The position numbers were made by a program, and so were the translations under genes. The notes beneath the pieces are model-generated. The model saw nothing but the letters and a program-made list of their open reading frames with translations, made no database searches and had not been told where the DNA came from. A stretch of 64,000 nucleotides of DNA from Pestalotiopsis fici W106-1 (taxonomy: Eukaryota; Ascomycota; Sordariomycetes; Amphisphaeriales; Sporocadaceae): NCBI RefSeq assembly GCF_000516985.1, contig NW_006917102.1, forward strand, positions 496,001 through 560,000. Reading direction: 5' to 3'. Shown here piece after piece: positions 11,822-21,754 of the stretch (the stretch's first letter is position 1; each line of letters opens with the position of its first letter).

Positions 11822-13867
11822 CTACTCTGCTGTATCTTTCCGTCCGCCAAAAGGCCACAGCATACCCACCCTGGTCGCCAGCCACCGCGGCGCGCTCGCC
11901 ACGGCCCTGGTGCCCCGCGAGAGGACGCCACCGGTATGCTTGACCACGTCCCCAATGGCGCCGACGGGATCCGACAGACTCTTGCGGGCCGTGACAAAGA
12001 AAAAGTTGAGGTCGCGGCCCATTTCGTTGACGGCCCAGGTGAGCGGGAAGCTGACCTTTTTGGGCGGCTGCCGGACCTCGGGGGCGGACCCGGGAAACGA
12101 TGCCGGGCCCCGGGGCTTGCCGGCCGACACCAGGTCTCGCAGCGTGAGGTGCTCCTCCTCGTGACCGCGGTTGCGGACGCTTTCCTTGGTCAGCTTGGAG
12201 CGCAGGCGCTCCTGCTCCTCGGGCGGGTTGCCCTCCCACCACGTCTTGACCGTGTCAAACATGTACTGCTGAATCTTGGTCTTTTTGCTGGGAAACGCGG
12301 GGTGGTGCAAAATGGTTAGGATCTCGTCAATCGTCTTGTTGGCATCAATTTTGGGGTCGTCCCAGCACCTGACCACTTGCTGCACCGTCCAGTTGGTCGT
12401 GACGGTGGCGACGAGGCCGGATGGCTGGTTGAGCACGTTGCTGAAGTGGTCCTTGGACAGGTCCGAGTGACTTGGATCTGAAGCGTCTGACCCGTCCTCG
12501 TAGACGGCCGCCGAGGCTGCCTTTGCGGCTTCCGCATCAACTCGGTCCTTGGCTGCCTTGACGGCACCACGGAGCTCCTTGACAGAAGACTCGATCATGA
12601 CGGCAAGAAAACGAAAAACGAGCTGATTGGTGTAGTCGCTTAGTTGACTGGCCTCCATATCAGATGTCGAGTCTTCTTTTTCTTCCGTGCCCTCCTGCAA
12701 CCACTTGGACATGCGGTCGTGTAGGTAAAAGACGGGTTCAATTGTCTGCCACAAAAAATTTGGGTTGGTTACCCCGGCTGCATTGTCCTCGGAGTCCGAA
12801 TCGGGCGGTGACACGGATGCCGAGGCCTTTTTGAAAATGGTTGCCACAGTGTTGAGTTCGTCTTGCAGAGGGATCTTTTCGGGCGACACCTTGTTGATAG
12901 CCTCGATGCCCTTTTTGATGAGTTCAAACAGCTGCTCGAAAGCTGGTCCGCCGAATCCCAGCTTATCCTCGAGTGAGCCCAGTGTTCCCCTCGACTGCAA
13001 AATCGCCATGTCGTCGGCCTCTCCAAGCAAGCTGTGGAAAATGTCCAGCATGCCAAACGTGCCAGTCACAATGGGCGGGACCTTTTTGCCCCGGAGACCC
13101 GGTGTCTTGACGAAGCAGGCATCCCCGACAAAGGGAAAGACATTGTCTTCCCCGAGCTCGCGCAAGCAGAGCTCGGTGTAGTTGCTGTGCGCAGAAAAGT
13201 CCTCGAGCGTGTGCAAGGCGGCACCGAGGTGAATGAGGGATTCCTTCTTGGCGCCCGAAGACCTCTTCCTCCGGCCCTCTCGGCCGAGCGCAATACACTT
13301 TTCCAGCTGCTCCCGTACATAGTCGGCCGAGGTTCTCCAGCCGTGCCCGCTGTTGGCAATGTAATTTTTCATGCCCGTGTCTGGGTCGAACTCGAGCTCC
13401 TCGGGCTGCACGGGGCCCCGCAGGCGCTTGTCAATGTCTTGGGCATTGTCCGCGTAGCCCTGGGGGTTATCAATGTGCTCGACGTGGGTATAACAACCCA
13501 GCCGCTCTCTTGTCACGTCAAACTCGTCGGTGGCGAATCCAAACTCCATAAAGGCCAAGACGGAAACAATGGCGCGCAGAATGGGCTCGGGTATGTTCTC
13601 CAGGCAGGTGGTGTCAATGACCTGGGAGAAATCGCGCAGCCAGTTGCCAAAGTAGATTTGCTTGCGCTGGAGCTGGGTGAAGCGGTAGTGCGTCAGAAAC
13701 GACGCCGGTAAGAACTTGAGCACCTCGGTGATGTCGCCATGTCGCCAGACGTAGCCCTTGAAGTCGCTGCTGGGCGGTACCTCGCCTGCGCCAAAAGCAG
13801 CGGCGGGCGTGGCCAGCACCAGGATGGCGACGAACAAGACGAGGAACAGCGTCCTTGAGGAAGACAT
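11822..13867 (-). CDS. het-C: Het-C family heterokaryon incompatibility protein
   Basis: A single-exon gene of 681 residues matching the Het-C family known from Neurospora crassa, where allelic differences at het-c cause incompatibility after hyphal fusion. Residues 1-25 are a hydrophobic signal peptide ending in ATPAAA. The conserved body begins with the family hallmark WRHGDITEVLKFLP and continues with YFGNWLRDFSQVIDTT, the FATDEFDVT and HVEHIDNPQGYAD stretch, and HLGAALHTLEDFSAHSNYTE. The last of these resembles a phospholipase C/P1-nuclease-like His/Asp cluster. The C-terminal third is charged and ends WPFGGRKDTAE. The glycine-rich repeats known in the Neurospora protein are not seen, so this one is shorter. 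The gene is convergent with the RhoGEF gene. Whether it acts in self/non-self recognition in this species cannot be told from sequence; Het-C is also present in species without a het-c incompatibility system. Confidence 0.9.
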   Translation of the reverse strand: MSSSRTLFLVLFVAILVLATPAAAFGAGEVPPSSDFKGYVWRHGDITEVLKFLPASFLTHYRFTQLQRKQIYFGNWLRDFSQVIDTTCLENIPEPILRAIVSVLAFMEFGFATDEFDVTRERLGCYTHVEHIDNPQGYADNAQDIDKRLRGPVQPEELEFDPDTGMKNYIANSGHGWRTSADYVREQLEKCIALGREGRRKRSSGAKKESLIHLGAALHTLEDFSAHSNYTELCLRELGEDNVFPFVGDACFVKTPGLRGKKVPPIVTGTFGMLDIFHSLLGEADDMAILQSRGTLGSLEDKLGFGGPAFEQLFELIKKGIEAINKVSPEKIPLQDELNTVATIFKKASASVSPPDSDSEDNAAGVTNPNFLWQTIEPVFYLHDRMSKWLQEGTEEKEDSTSDMEASQLSDYTNQLVFRFLAVMIESSVKELRGAVKAAKDRVDAEAAKAASAAVYEDGSDASDPSHSDLSKDHFSNVLNQPSGLVATVTTNWTVQQVVRCWDDPKIDANKTIDEILTILHHPAFPSKKTKIQQYMFDTVKTWWEGNPPEEQERLRSKLTKESVRNRGHEEEHLTLRDLVSAGKPRGPASFPGSAPEVRQPPKKVSFPLTWAVNEMGRDLNFFFVTARKSLSDPVGAIGDVVKHTGGVLSRGTRAVASAPRWLATRVGMLWPFGGRKDTAE

Positions 13868-16032
13868 TTTTGTTGCCCCGGATCTGCTTGTTATGCGCCC
13901 GACCGTTTCTAACAGACAAGGTAGAAGAAATATTGACCAAACATAAAGTTTGAGTAAAAGGCAAGAAAACTCTCGATGTTGGGCTTTTCTTGACTCGACA
14001 AACGGATGTTGGAGCTTTCACTCCGGCGCAAACAGGGTTCCACTTTGGTGGTACCTCGCCTACTTTAATGCACTTTGACCACGCCGGATCTACTCTGTAT
14101 GCACGTCGTGAACGCGATCAGAGGACAAGAAAAATCAAAGTCAAATAAAAGTTCAGGAAATGCATCTTGTGATTTGTTTTCACCAAGTGTCCATCATGTT
14201 GCTGCCTCGTGATTTATTGCTGACACGGGGACATTTGTTTTGGATTTCAGCTTACGTAGGTACCTGGTACTGTACCTGACCAGTGTTTGCCTAGGTGAGC
14301 TGCAGCCCGATCCAACATCGAATGTCCGGGTCTGCGCAGATGAATGACGTAATTCATCCAAGGACAAAAAGTCAATTCACAAAAAAACGCGCCCGGAGCC
14401 TCGGGAATCAAGAATCTGCTACTAACTCGGCCGGTGAAAAAAAGCATGTGGATAACAAACAGCCTTTTCTGATTTTGTAAAAGCTACTCTAGCCAGGTAC
14501 CATACGTACCGTGTGTTTGTTGTTCATGACCTTTGGGTCTCCTACTACAGATTTTTTTGTCAAGGCTTGCAAAGTGATCAACATGCCCAGATCTCGCTAT
14601 ACTAAAGGCCAATCATGTGCCCCATTGGCTCTAGAACATTGAGATGGCGCGAGATGCCCTCCCTAATTAGCGTCTCTTCTTTTTCATACATAAATGAGGG
14701 ACAAACTTCAGCCAGCAACGTGCAGTCCATGTTGAACAAGGTTATCATTCTGCCCTAGGTGCCATCAACCCGCGATTAAAAGGACCCCCAACATTCTGTA
14801 GCCGGATACCACCTGCAGCTGCGATGCAAGGCCGTTTTGCACGAGAGTCGATAACATGACTTGGAATTTGCATAAATTAAATGTCCTACGGCTCTTCCCA
14901 TGCCGTTGCGGGACGGACATTTGCATGGTGTTCGGATAACGCTGTAGGGCCACAAGGCAAGTACCTATCTGTGAATAAGGTATAATAAATGTAGCGGTAC
15001 GTTCACTGATCCCCGTGTGTATGTAGTTTGAACTCATAAAAACCCATGGACACCCTTTCTTCTATAAAATGACTTGTCCCAGGGGAAGTATCAACTAAAT
15101 ATCTAAATTCAATTGAATTCTTTCCCTTTTTTCTCCCCTCTGCTTCATACCTCTTTAATCACACTCTCGTAGATTGGCCTCAAGCGTGGCCCCATGTCCC
15201 TTTGCATAATCATCAATAATAAAGCCACGACAAGGCTAATTCTCAAGTGCTGACACATGCACGAACTTGCGACAGGACGCCCGTGTGAAAGATAAAGTGT
15301 CTATGACAGTCTTGAGCAAAAGAGGTCTTGAAGGATATTGCAACGCTAGACCCATCCGACTGGTCATGACCAGCTTTCCACGTGTACTGTCACACACATG
15401 TGCTATCCATCAATGTAGCATTAGTTTCATATCTATAGCGAGTAAAAGTCTGGAATTACTTCTTTCCCCCTTTCTACGTGGCTTCCCTGCAGACTGCCGG
15501 CAGTGCCACGATTGTCCAGATCAACAGACGGCCGAACAGCCGTCCACTAAAGAAGCACTTGGACGAACCCCACCAACGGTACTAGGATATGGAACTAAAA
15601 CCCCGTATTTGAGCTCGTGTTTATTTATACGCAAGAGAATCATTGGCCAAGAGCCGTCTCCTGGCGGGTATTCGTCTGACAACCGAATAGACTTTACAAG
15701 TACACGCGACGGTCCCAAGAGCCACTTGTTGGCCCCGACGTCCAACTTACGAGTTTGGATGGAGCTGGACAGGCTGGACAAGCTGGGGTTTATGGGCTGA
15801 GCTCACTTCCTGGTACGAAGAGAAAAAAGTACGAAGGTTATTATTCACTTCTTGCCCCGGTGCTTGTGTCTCAGGAGAAAAAGGGCCGCCATGCCACCTC
15901 GAATTGTAACTTCTAATCTATTCCTTTTCTTCTCCTTCTCTATTGTATGATACTCGATCGTTAAAAACTTGGGCCAACCAAATCATTCACTATAAAACTT
16001 TCGTTTGAAGGCACTCACAAACCATAACCATC
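13868..16032. other. 2.2-kb intergenic region
   Basis: Divergent spacer between Het-C and the small 8-cysteine gene. No open frame has recognisable features. The right end contains the promoter of the downstream gene, with a TATA box at 15991. Confidence 0.45.
15991..15997 (+). promoter_or_regulatory. TATA box of the 8-cysteine surface-protein gene
   Basis: TATAAAA lies 42 bases upstream of the ATG at 16033. With the usual 30-40 base spacing, transcription would start only a few bases before that ATG. This makes an upstream exon encoding a signal peptide unlikely. Confidence 0.55.
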
Positions 16033-16545
16033 ATGTCGACCACCACTACATCTGCCTCGGCCTCGGCGACCTGCGGCGCCCGCCTATACGACATCCCCGT
16101 CCAAGACGCCGCGTGCGCCCTCCCCTACGGCGGCAACCACACCGACATCATGTCGGCCTGCTGCAAATCGGCCGACGTCATCTCCTACTACGGCGACTGC
16201 GGCGTCTACTGCCTGGCCCTGGACCAGAGCGTCGCCGACCTGACGAGCTGCCTGTTTGACCAGGGCGCCGCCGACCAGGACGTCTTTTGCCGCGGCAACA
16301 CGACGGCCACGGCCACGGGCTCGGGCGACTCGGTCCCCACCAGCGCGAGCGCCAGCGTTGTTGCCAGCGCCACTGGCGATAGCAGCAGCGGGTCCGGCAC
16401 CTCGACTGGCTCCGGCAGTGCCTCTGAAACCTCCAAGAGTGCTGCTGCCCCTCGATCGCAGGCTGCCGTCGGCGTCACCACTCTCGGTCTCACAATTGGT
16501 GCTCTGCTCTTTTCGGCCACGACCCTTGGTGCCTTTGCCTTGTAA
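16033..16545 (+). CDS. Small 8-cysteine protein with C-terminal GPI-like tail
   Basis: Single-exon gene for 170 residues. Residues 14-86 form a compact cysteine domain with eight Cys (14, 28, 43, 44, 56, 60, 73, 86), including a CC pair and the stretch SYYGDCGVYCLALDQS. A Ser/Thr/Gly-rich linker follows (about 87-148), then a hydrophobic C-terminus preceded by small residues, as in GPI-anchored cell-wall proteins. The start is supported by the TATA box 42 bases upstream and the CATC-ATG context. The N-terminus (MSTTTTSASASATCG) is polar, so no classical signal peptide is present, which conflicts with a GPI anchor. I recognise the layout as one found in many fungi but know no function. Base composition is very GC-rich in the coding part, as in neighbouring genes. 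Confidence 0.8.
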   Translation: MSTTTTSASASATCGARLYDIPVQDAACALPYGGNHTDIMSACCKSADVISYYGDCGVYCLALDQSVADLTSCLFDQGAADQDVFCRGNTTATATGSGDSVPTSASASVVASATGDSSSGSGTSTGSGSASETSKSAAAPRSQAAVGVTTLGLTIGALLFSATTLGAFAL

Positions 16546-17340
16546 AAAAGGAATAGTTGGCGGTGTTTGGAACAAATTAAGAAAGAGATACCCTAGACAT
16601 GTTTGAGAGCTTACTCACATGTTATAATATTGAGGCTCGAGGATCGTTTACCTTGTATATTTGTGGAGGAACGAGTTACATAATCATGGCCGTTGAGCCG
16701 ATTGCAGATTGGCATTATTGAGTTGTTATGTAATGCAAAGAAAGACAAAAGTCGTGCCAATGGCATTCTCTAGTATGGTGCTTGTACATGATATCGCATC
16801 AGGAGACATGGTAGAATAGGTGCCGGTTCAAGAGCATTTGATTGCATTTCTACTATACAATTGAAAACAATTCGACAAAATATAATTGCAGCCATGACTT
16901 GGTTGACCTTTCCCCTTTACCATCTTGACTCGGGATTCATTAAATTAAATGCATTCGTTATTCCAGGTATCAGAAATTAAGAGACAGCAACTCTACTTAT
17001 ATAACATGATCAAAGTCGTAGCCAAGACTTTATCTGTACTACCGATGCGGCTCGTGGCTAGGGGGGTGGGGCACGGCACTTAAAGCCAGCCAGCCCCTCT
17101 TGGGGAAATCGTGAAGCTTCCAATCTTGGTAAGTTGCATCGGCCGATACAGGCGCGCGATGGGACATTGGAGATCCGATAGATATCCCAAAGGGAACGTA
17201 ACAGATAATGATGCGCACGATAACTTTTGTTCCAATCTTAACGATACCCATATCTTTTCATAATAGAGGTCGGGGTTTGATGACTTGAATTTCACAAGCA
17301 CTGAAAAATACGAGGTCATCAGACGTCTAATTTACACAAG
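16546..17340. other. Spacer upstream of the glycosylasparaginase gene
   Basis: Carries the 3' flank of the 8-cysteine gene and the promoter region of the next gene on the same strand. No coding sequence or repeat was seen. Confidence 0.45.
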
Positions 17341-18557
17341 ATGGCCATTGCACGGAATCTCCTACTCTTGATTTCGGCGCTCTCATCATCATCGGTGACG
17401 AGCGCCGCATCGTCGTCATCGGGTCTGCCCTTTGTGATCAACACGTGGGGAGGACCCTTTACAGCCGCCACCGACGCGGCGTACCTCGCGCTGGTCAACG
17501 GCACGGCCGCGACGGCCCTCGACGCCGTCGAGGTCGGCTGCACCACGTGCGAGGCCAACCAGTGCGACGGCAGCGTGGGCTACGGCGGGTCCCCCGACGA
17601 GAGCTGCGAGACGACGCTGGACGCGCTCATCATGGACGGCGCCACGTTTGCCGCGGGCGCCGTGGCCAACCTGCGCCGGGTCCGCAGCGCCGTGGGCGTC
17701 GCCCGCGCCGTCATGGAGCACACGGCGCACACTTTGCTGGCCGGCGACCAGGCCACGGCGTTTGCGGTGCAGAACGGCTTCGTCGAGGAGGACATTTCGA
17801 CCCCCGACTCGCGCGCCGCCTGCGCCGAGTGGCGGGCCGCCGCGTGCCAGCCCAACTACCGCGTGGCCGTGTCGCCCGACGCGTCCGTGTCGTGTGGACC
17901 GTATACGCCGCTGCAAGTGGACAACACCACCAGCGCCCAGACCCAGGCGTCCCACGATACCATTTCCATGATTGCCATTGACGCCTCGGGGGCCATGGCG
18001 GCGGCCACGTCGACCAACGGCGCGTCGCACAAGGTTCCCGGCCGCGTGGGCGACGGACCCATCGTCGGTAGCGGCTCGTACGTCGATGGCGAGGTCGGTG
18101 GCTGTGGTGCCACGGGCGATGGAGATATCATGATGCGGTTCCTGCCGTGCTACCAAGCGGTCGAGAGTTTGCGACGGTATGTACCCTACTGATCTTTTGT
18201 TCTTGTGATTTGTCGAACCGATAGTCTCGAGAGATGCCGTGAACTCTCATGAAAATATCCTTCAGATTTCAACACCAGGCCAAGAAAATCTACAAGTGCT
18301 AACGGTTTTCATGCAGCGGACTCACACCTCAAGAAGCCGCCGACGACGCCGTCGCTCGCATGGTCCGCAAGTTTCCGACCATTTCCAGCGGCATCGTCGT
18401 GGTCGACAACCAAGGGCGTCACGGCGGCGCGGGCTCGGGCTGGACCTTTACGTATGCGTACCGCGGCGGCGTCATGAACGAGACGGTCGTGGTCTCGGTG
18501 CCGCCGATTGATACGGCGGACTCTAGTCTCGCGTATAGGGGACAGATTCAGCTTTAG
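17341..18557 (+). CDS. N4-(beta-N-acetylglucosaminyl)-L-asparaginase (glycosylasparaginase)
   Basis: Ntn-hydrolase of peptidase family T2 that cleaves the GlcNAc-Asn bond of N-linked glycopeptides. Two exons (17341-18176 and 18317-18557) separated by a GT-AG intron of 140 bases give 358 residues, the normal length. Residues 1-22 form a signal peptide. The expected autoprocessing site is in HDTISMIAID: Thr207 would become the N-terminal nucleophile of the beta subunit. Downstream blocks STNG and GRVGDGPIVGSG, then GDGDIMMRFLPCYQAVE, match the lysosomal enzymes of animals closely. Exon 2 supplies the C-terminus (PQEAADDAVARMVRK, then GIVVVDNQGRHGGA). The signal peptide suggests vacuolar or secreted location. 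Coding GC content is high. An internal possible disulfide pair CTTCEANQC is also typical of the family. Confidence 0.93.
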
Positions 18558-19293
18558 AGAAAATGTCTACGCGGAATGTGATTGTAAAGTCATGATGAAT
18601 GCATCTCACGTCTTAACCAGAATACATGCTGTGACTCAAAAGTCTTGGTGATTGACCCTACATGCATATGGCTGTTCTATATGATTGGACTAGGCAAATG
18701 ACCTTCTACCGGGTAGAGTTGATTTGGTTAGTATTTTAACCACAAAGGAAATCGTGACTATTCAATAGATTCATGGATGGCGTACAGGAGCGATGGCTAT
18801 GCTGGTGAACCATTGCAAAGGGGTAACTTTGGTGTCAATAGTAGACTTTACGCTCTAATGCGCTGCTTATTTGTAGACACTGATTAATTTATAAAGTTAT
18901 CACTTGGAAACTTAAGAAGAAGCAAGATTTTGAAAAAGCTCTTTGGCTATATATATTGTCCTTTGGGTATATTAAGTATTACAATTTCTCCTCTTTTTGT
19001 TTCCAGGCCTATGTATGTTTTTTTCTCGGGACTGTTTGGCTAAACCCAGTCCCTTCCTCTGCTTTTCTTTTCTCTTCTATTGAGATGGAAAATAAGAAAC
19101 AAAAAATGCTGTCGAGTTCCTGTGAGAGAGAGACTCCTTGGTATAATGTAGCGCTATTGGGTCGCCCAAGACCTATGCCCACCAGATAAATAATGCGTTC
19201 GTAAGGATCGTAAGAATGATACAGTTGAATGTTCCCTTAAATGCAATGCGAGGGATGAAAAACAGATTGGAATTTCAAAGTCCCAAAGCTGCT
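18558..19293. other. Convergent 3' spacer between glycosylasparaginase and adhesin genes
   Basis: AT-rich compared with the flanking genes and without a supported gene. It holds the two convergent 3' untranslated regions. Confidence 0.5.
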
Positions 19294-21514
19294 TTACAGA
19301 GCAAAGGCCAGAGCGACAAAACCCAGGAAGCCGAGGCCGGAGCCAATGTGAGTGGCGCCGGCAGTGGCGATGGGGGCAGTGGTGGCCGAGGCAGTCTTGC
19401 TGGTCGAGTAGGCACCAGTGCCGGTGGGCTGGGCAGTGATGAGAGTGCTGCCGATGCCAGTACCGGTAGGGTAGGGAGCAGTAGCACCAGTCTTGGTGGC
19501 AGTGGCAGCAGCGGTAGTAGGGACAACAGCAGAGTCTGGGAGCAATGTTAGCAAATGGCATGCAGAGGGCGGAATAGATGCAAGACTTACAAGTGCCGGG
19601 CACAACACCGACGTCAGTGGCACCAGCGCTAGCGGTGGTGAGGACGACCTGGGGAACGGTGACGGCAGTGCTGATGACAACAGTCGAGCTGGAGCTGGCA
19701 ATGGTCGAGATGGTCGAGCCAAGGTCAGTGGTGCAAGGAACGACGGTGGTAACATCAACGACAATGGTGGTGTAGACAGCCGAGGCAGGGACGGTGGCGG
19801 TGGCGGTCAGGTAGGTGGTGATGGTCTCGGCACCAGTGGCAATGCCAGGGTTCTGGCCAACGTAGGCACCGCAGATACCCTGGAAGTAGGAGACAGCCTC
19901 GGAGACAACCTCATCGCTCTCACCGTGGGCGTACAGGCAGCTGAAGACGTTCTCGACAAAGGCAGCATCGGGGCAGTAGCAGCTGGCGTCGGAGTTGTCC
20001 TTGCAGCCAACGCTGAACATCCAGGTGTTCAGGCAAGAAGGAACAACATCGGGGCAAGGCAGGGTCTCGACGGGGACGGCAGGAGAAGTGCCAGAGGAGA
20101 CGGCAACGGTGGAAGAAGTGGCAACCACGGAGCTGGGCTGAGTGACAGCAGCGTTGGAGGAAGACTCAACAGCGGAGCCGGGCTGGGTAGCAACGGGCTG
20201 GCTGGAAGTCAGAGTCAGAGTCTCAGTGACCGGGCAGACGGTGGTGGTGACAGGGACAATGGCAGTGGTAAGGACAGTCGAGTGAGCCGGGCAGTTGGTG
20301 ACAGTCTCGGCGCAAGAGGTGACGGTGGAGACGACAGTGGTCAGGACAGTCGAAGTGGTCAGGTACGAAGTGACCGAGGTGAAGGTGGTGACTTCAGTGG
20401 CCGAAGTGGTGGGAACAGTCACGGAGTAGGTGGCCTCGTTGGAAGAAGCAGTAGTCTCAACCTTGGAGGAGGTGGTCTCGACGGCAGAGGAAGTAGTCTC
20501 GACGGCGGAGGAGGTGGTCTCAACTGCGGAGGAAGTAGTCTCGACCTTGGAAGTGGTCTCAACCTTGGAAGAAGTGGTCTCGACCTTGGATGAGGTGGTC
20601 TCCTGCTGGTAGGTAGAGGCAGTGGACGAAGACTCGGCAACGTTGCTGCTGGTAGTCTTGGCAGAGCTGCTGCTGCTTGGGACCGTGGCAGGGTAAGAAG
20701 AGGATCCAGGGGTCTGGACGGGAATGGTCACAGAGTAGGTCGAGGAGCCAGGAGCCGACGAAGGCTTGGAGGCCGAGTAGGTGCTGACGGTCTCGGAGTG
20801 GCTCTTGGTGGTGGTGGTCTCAACCTTGCTGGTCGAGGTGGTGGCGTGAGTGCTGTAAGTCTTGGTGCTGCTGGCGCTGCCACAGCTGAAGGAGATGGAG
20901 GGAACGGCGAAAGAGCAGGTAGGCTTGGGCTTGCTGGGCTGCGAAGGGTAGACAATGGTGACGTTCTTGGCACCACCGCACTGGGTGTTCTTGACAATGC
21001 TACCAGACGAGGAGCAGGCAGATCGGTGCTTGCAAGTCGAGCCGTCGGGCATGTCGTAGTGGAACTCTAGGTCACAGTCGAACTCGGGGTAGACGTGGAA
21101 CTCGCCGACACTGGTCTTGTCGACACCGGAGGAGGCATCGCAACCGAAAGAGGGCGAGGAGCCCTTGGAGCTCGAGGCGCTTCCGGAAATGCACTTGCTG
21201 GAGACCTTGGTGCGGGCACCGAGCTCGTCACGCTTGTTGAAGCCAGACTGGCAAGTGAAACCAGACCAGGTGAAACCACCATAGCTGCCAACTACACCAT
21301 CAACGAGGTCGGAGAAGTCGAGACCAGCAGCCTGCTTGTCGGTACACTGATTGTCGGTGTTGCCGGGGCAAGAGAAGGAGGGAGCACCAATGAACTATAT
21401 ATGATGTTAGTATACTGAGCAGCATATAGATTGTTTATCTAGAGTTTGACTTACGGTGGCCGAGACCTGGCTGAGGCCAGCAGCAGCCAGGGCCAATGCC
21501 AGAGTGTTCTTCAT
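19294..21514 (-). CDS. mad1: MAD1-like GPI-anchored adhesin with CFEM-like domain
   Basis: Cell-surface adhesin of the Metarhizium MAD1 type; in Metarhizium MAD1 mediates conidial attachment to insect cuticle. Three exons (21514-21455, 21394-19591, 19535-19294) give 701 residues. Residues 1-19 are the signal peptide (MKNTLALALAAAGLSQVSA). A Cys-containing N-terminal domain follows (about 20-165, with FTWSGFTCQSGFNKRDELG). Then comes a long Ser/Thr-rich stalk containing a run of TTSSxVE-type heptad repeats (about 20455-20605 in the DNA). A CFEM-like domain with seven visible cysteines lies at about residues 465-525 (CPDVVPSC, then ASCYCPDAAFVENVFSC). Another Ser/Thr region precedes a C-terminal hydrophobic GPI signal (GLGFLGFVALAFAL). 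Both introns are GT-AG, and the first separates the signal peptide from the mature protein. The gene has an exceptionally long upstream gene-free region. Naming relies on overall architecture and remembered N-terminal similarity, and the host range of this species is unknown. Confidence 0.88.
20455..20605 (-). repeat. Tandem 21-bp repeats encoding (TTSSxVE)n in the adhesin stalk
   Basis: About seven in-frame copies of a heptapeptide of the form VETTSSx, with Lys or Ala at the variable position (SKVETT versus SAVETT). The antisense reading produces long artefactual open frames. Such stalk repeats are O-glycosylation-rich and prone to length variation between strains. Confidence 0.8.
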
Positions 21515-21747
21515 GTTGGAATTATGGAGTTGTTTGTAGTACAGACTATAGTGAGTGTAGGTTTGACGATAGAAAGAAAGATTGTCGGTTTAACAAGGAG
21601 AATTGGTTGATTTTGGAAACAGGTAAAGCGAATGACCCTGATTTCCGAAGAAGAAAAAAGAATAGTTTACTGGTAATACCCAAAGGAAACGAAAGGCTTG
21701 GAGAGAAGGACCAGAAGCAGAACCAAGACGAGGAGGCTCAATGAAGC

Positions 21748-21754
21748 ATATATA
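21748..21754 (-). promoter_or_regulatory. TATA-like box of the adhesin gene
   Basis: TATATAT on the minus strand lies 234 bases upstream of the adhesin ATG. The distance implies a leader of about 200 bases. Confidence 0.35.

Noticed and set aside
11622..12242. Minus-strand frame ending in a protein-like tail past the Het-C stop
   Set aside because: I tried to join it to Het-C through a GTATGC donor and nearby acceptors, but the phases did not match; treated as 3' flank.
17416..18156. 246-codon minus-strand frame over the glycosylasparaginase gene
   Set aside because: Shadow of a GC-rich coding region; Arg/Gly/His-rich composition without domains.
19493..20593. 366-codon plus-strand open frame rich in Gly, Asp and Ser
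   Set aside because: Antisense shadow of the repetitive adhesin stalk; low-complexity and no start context.
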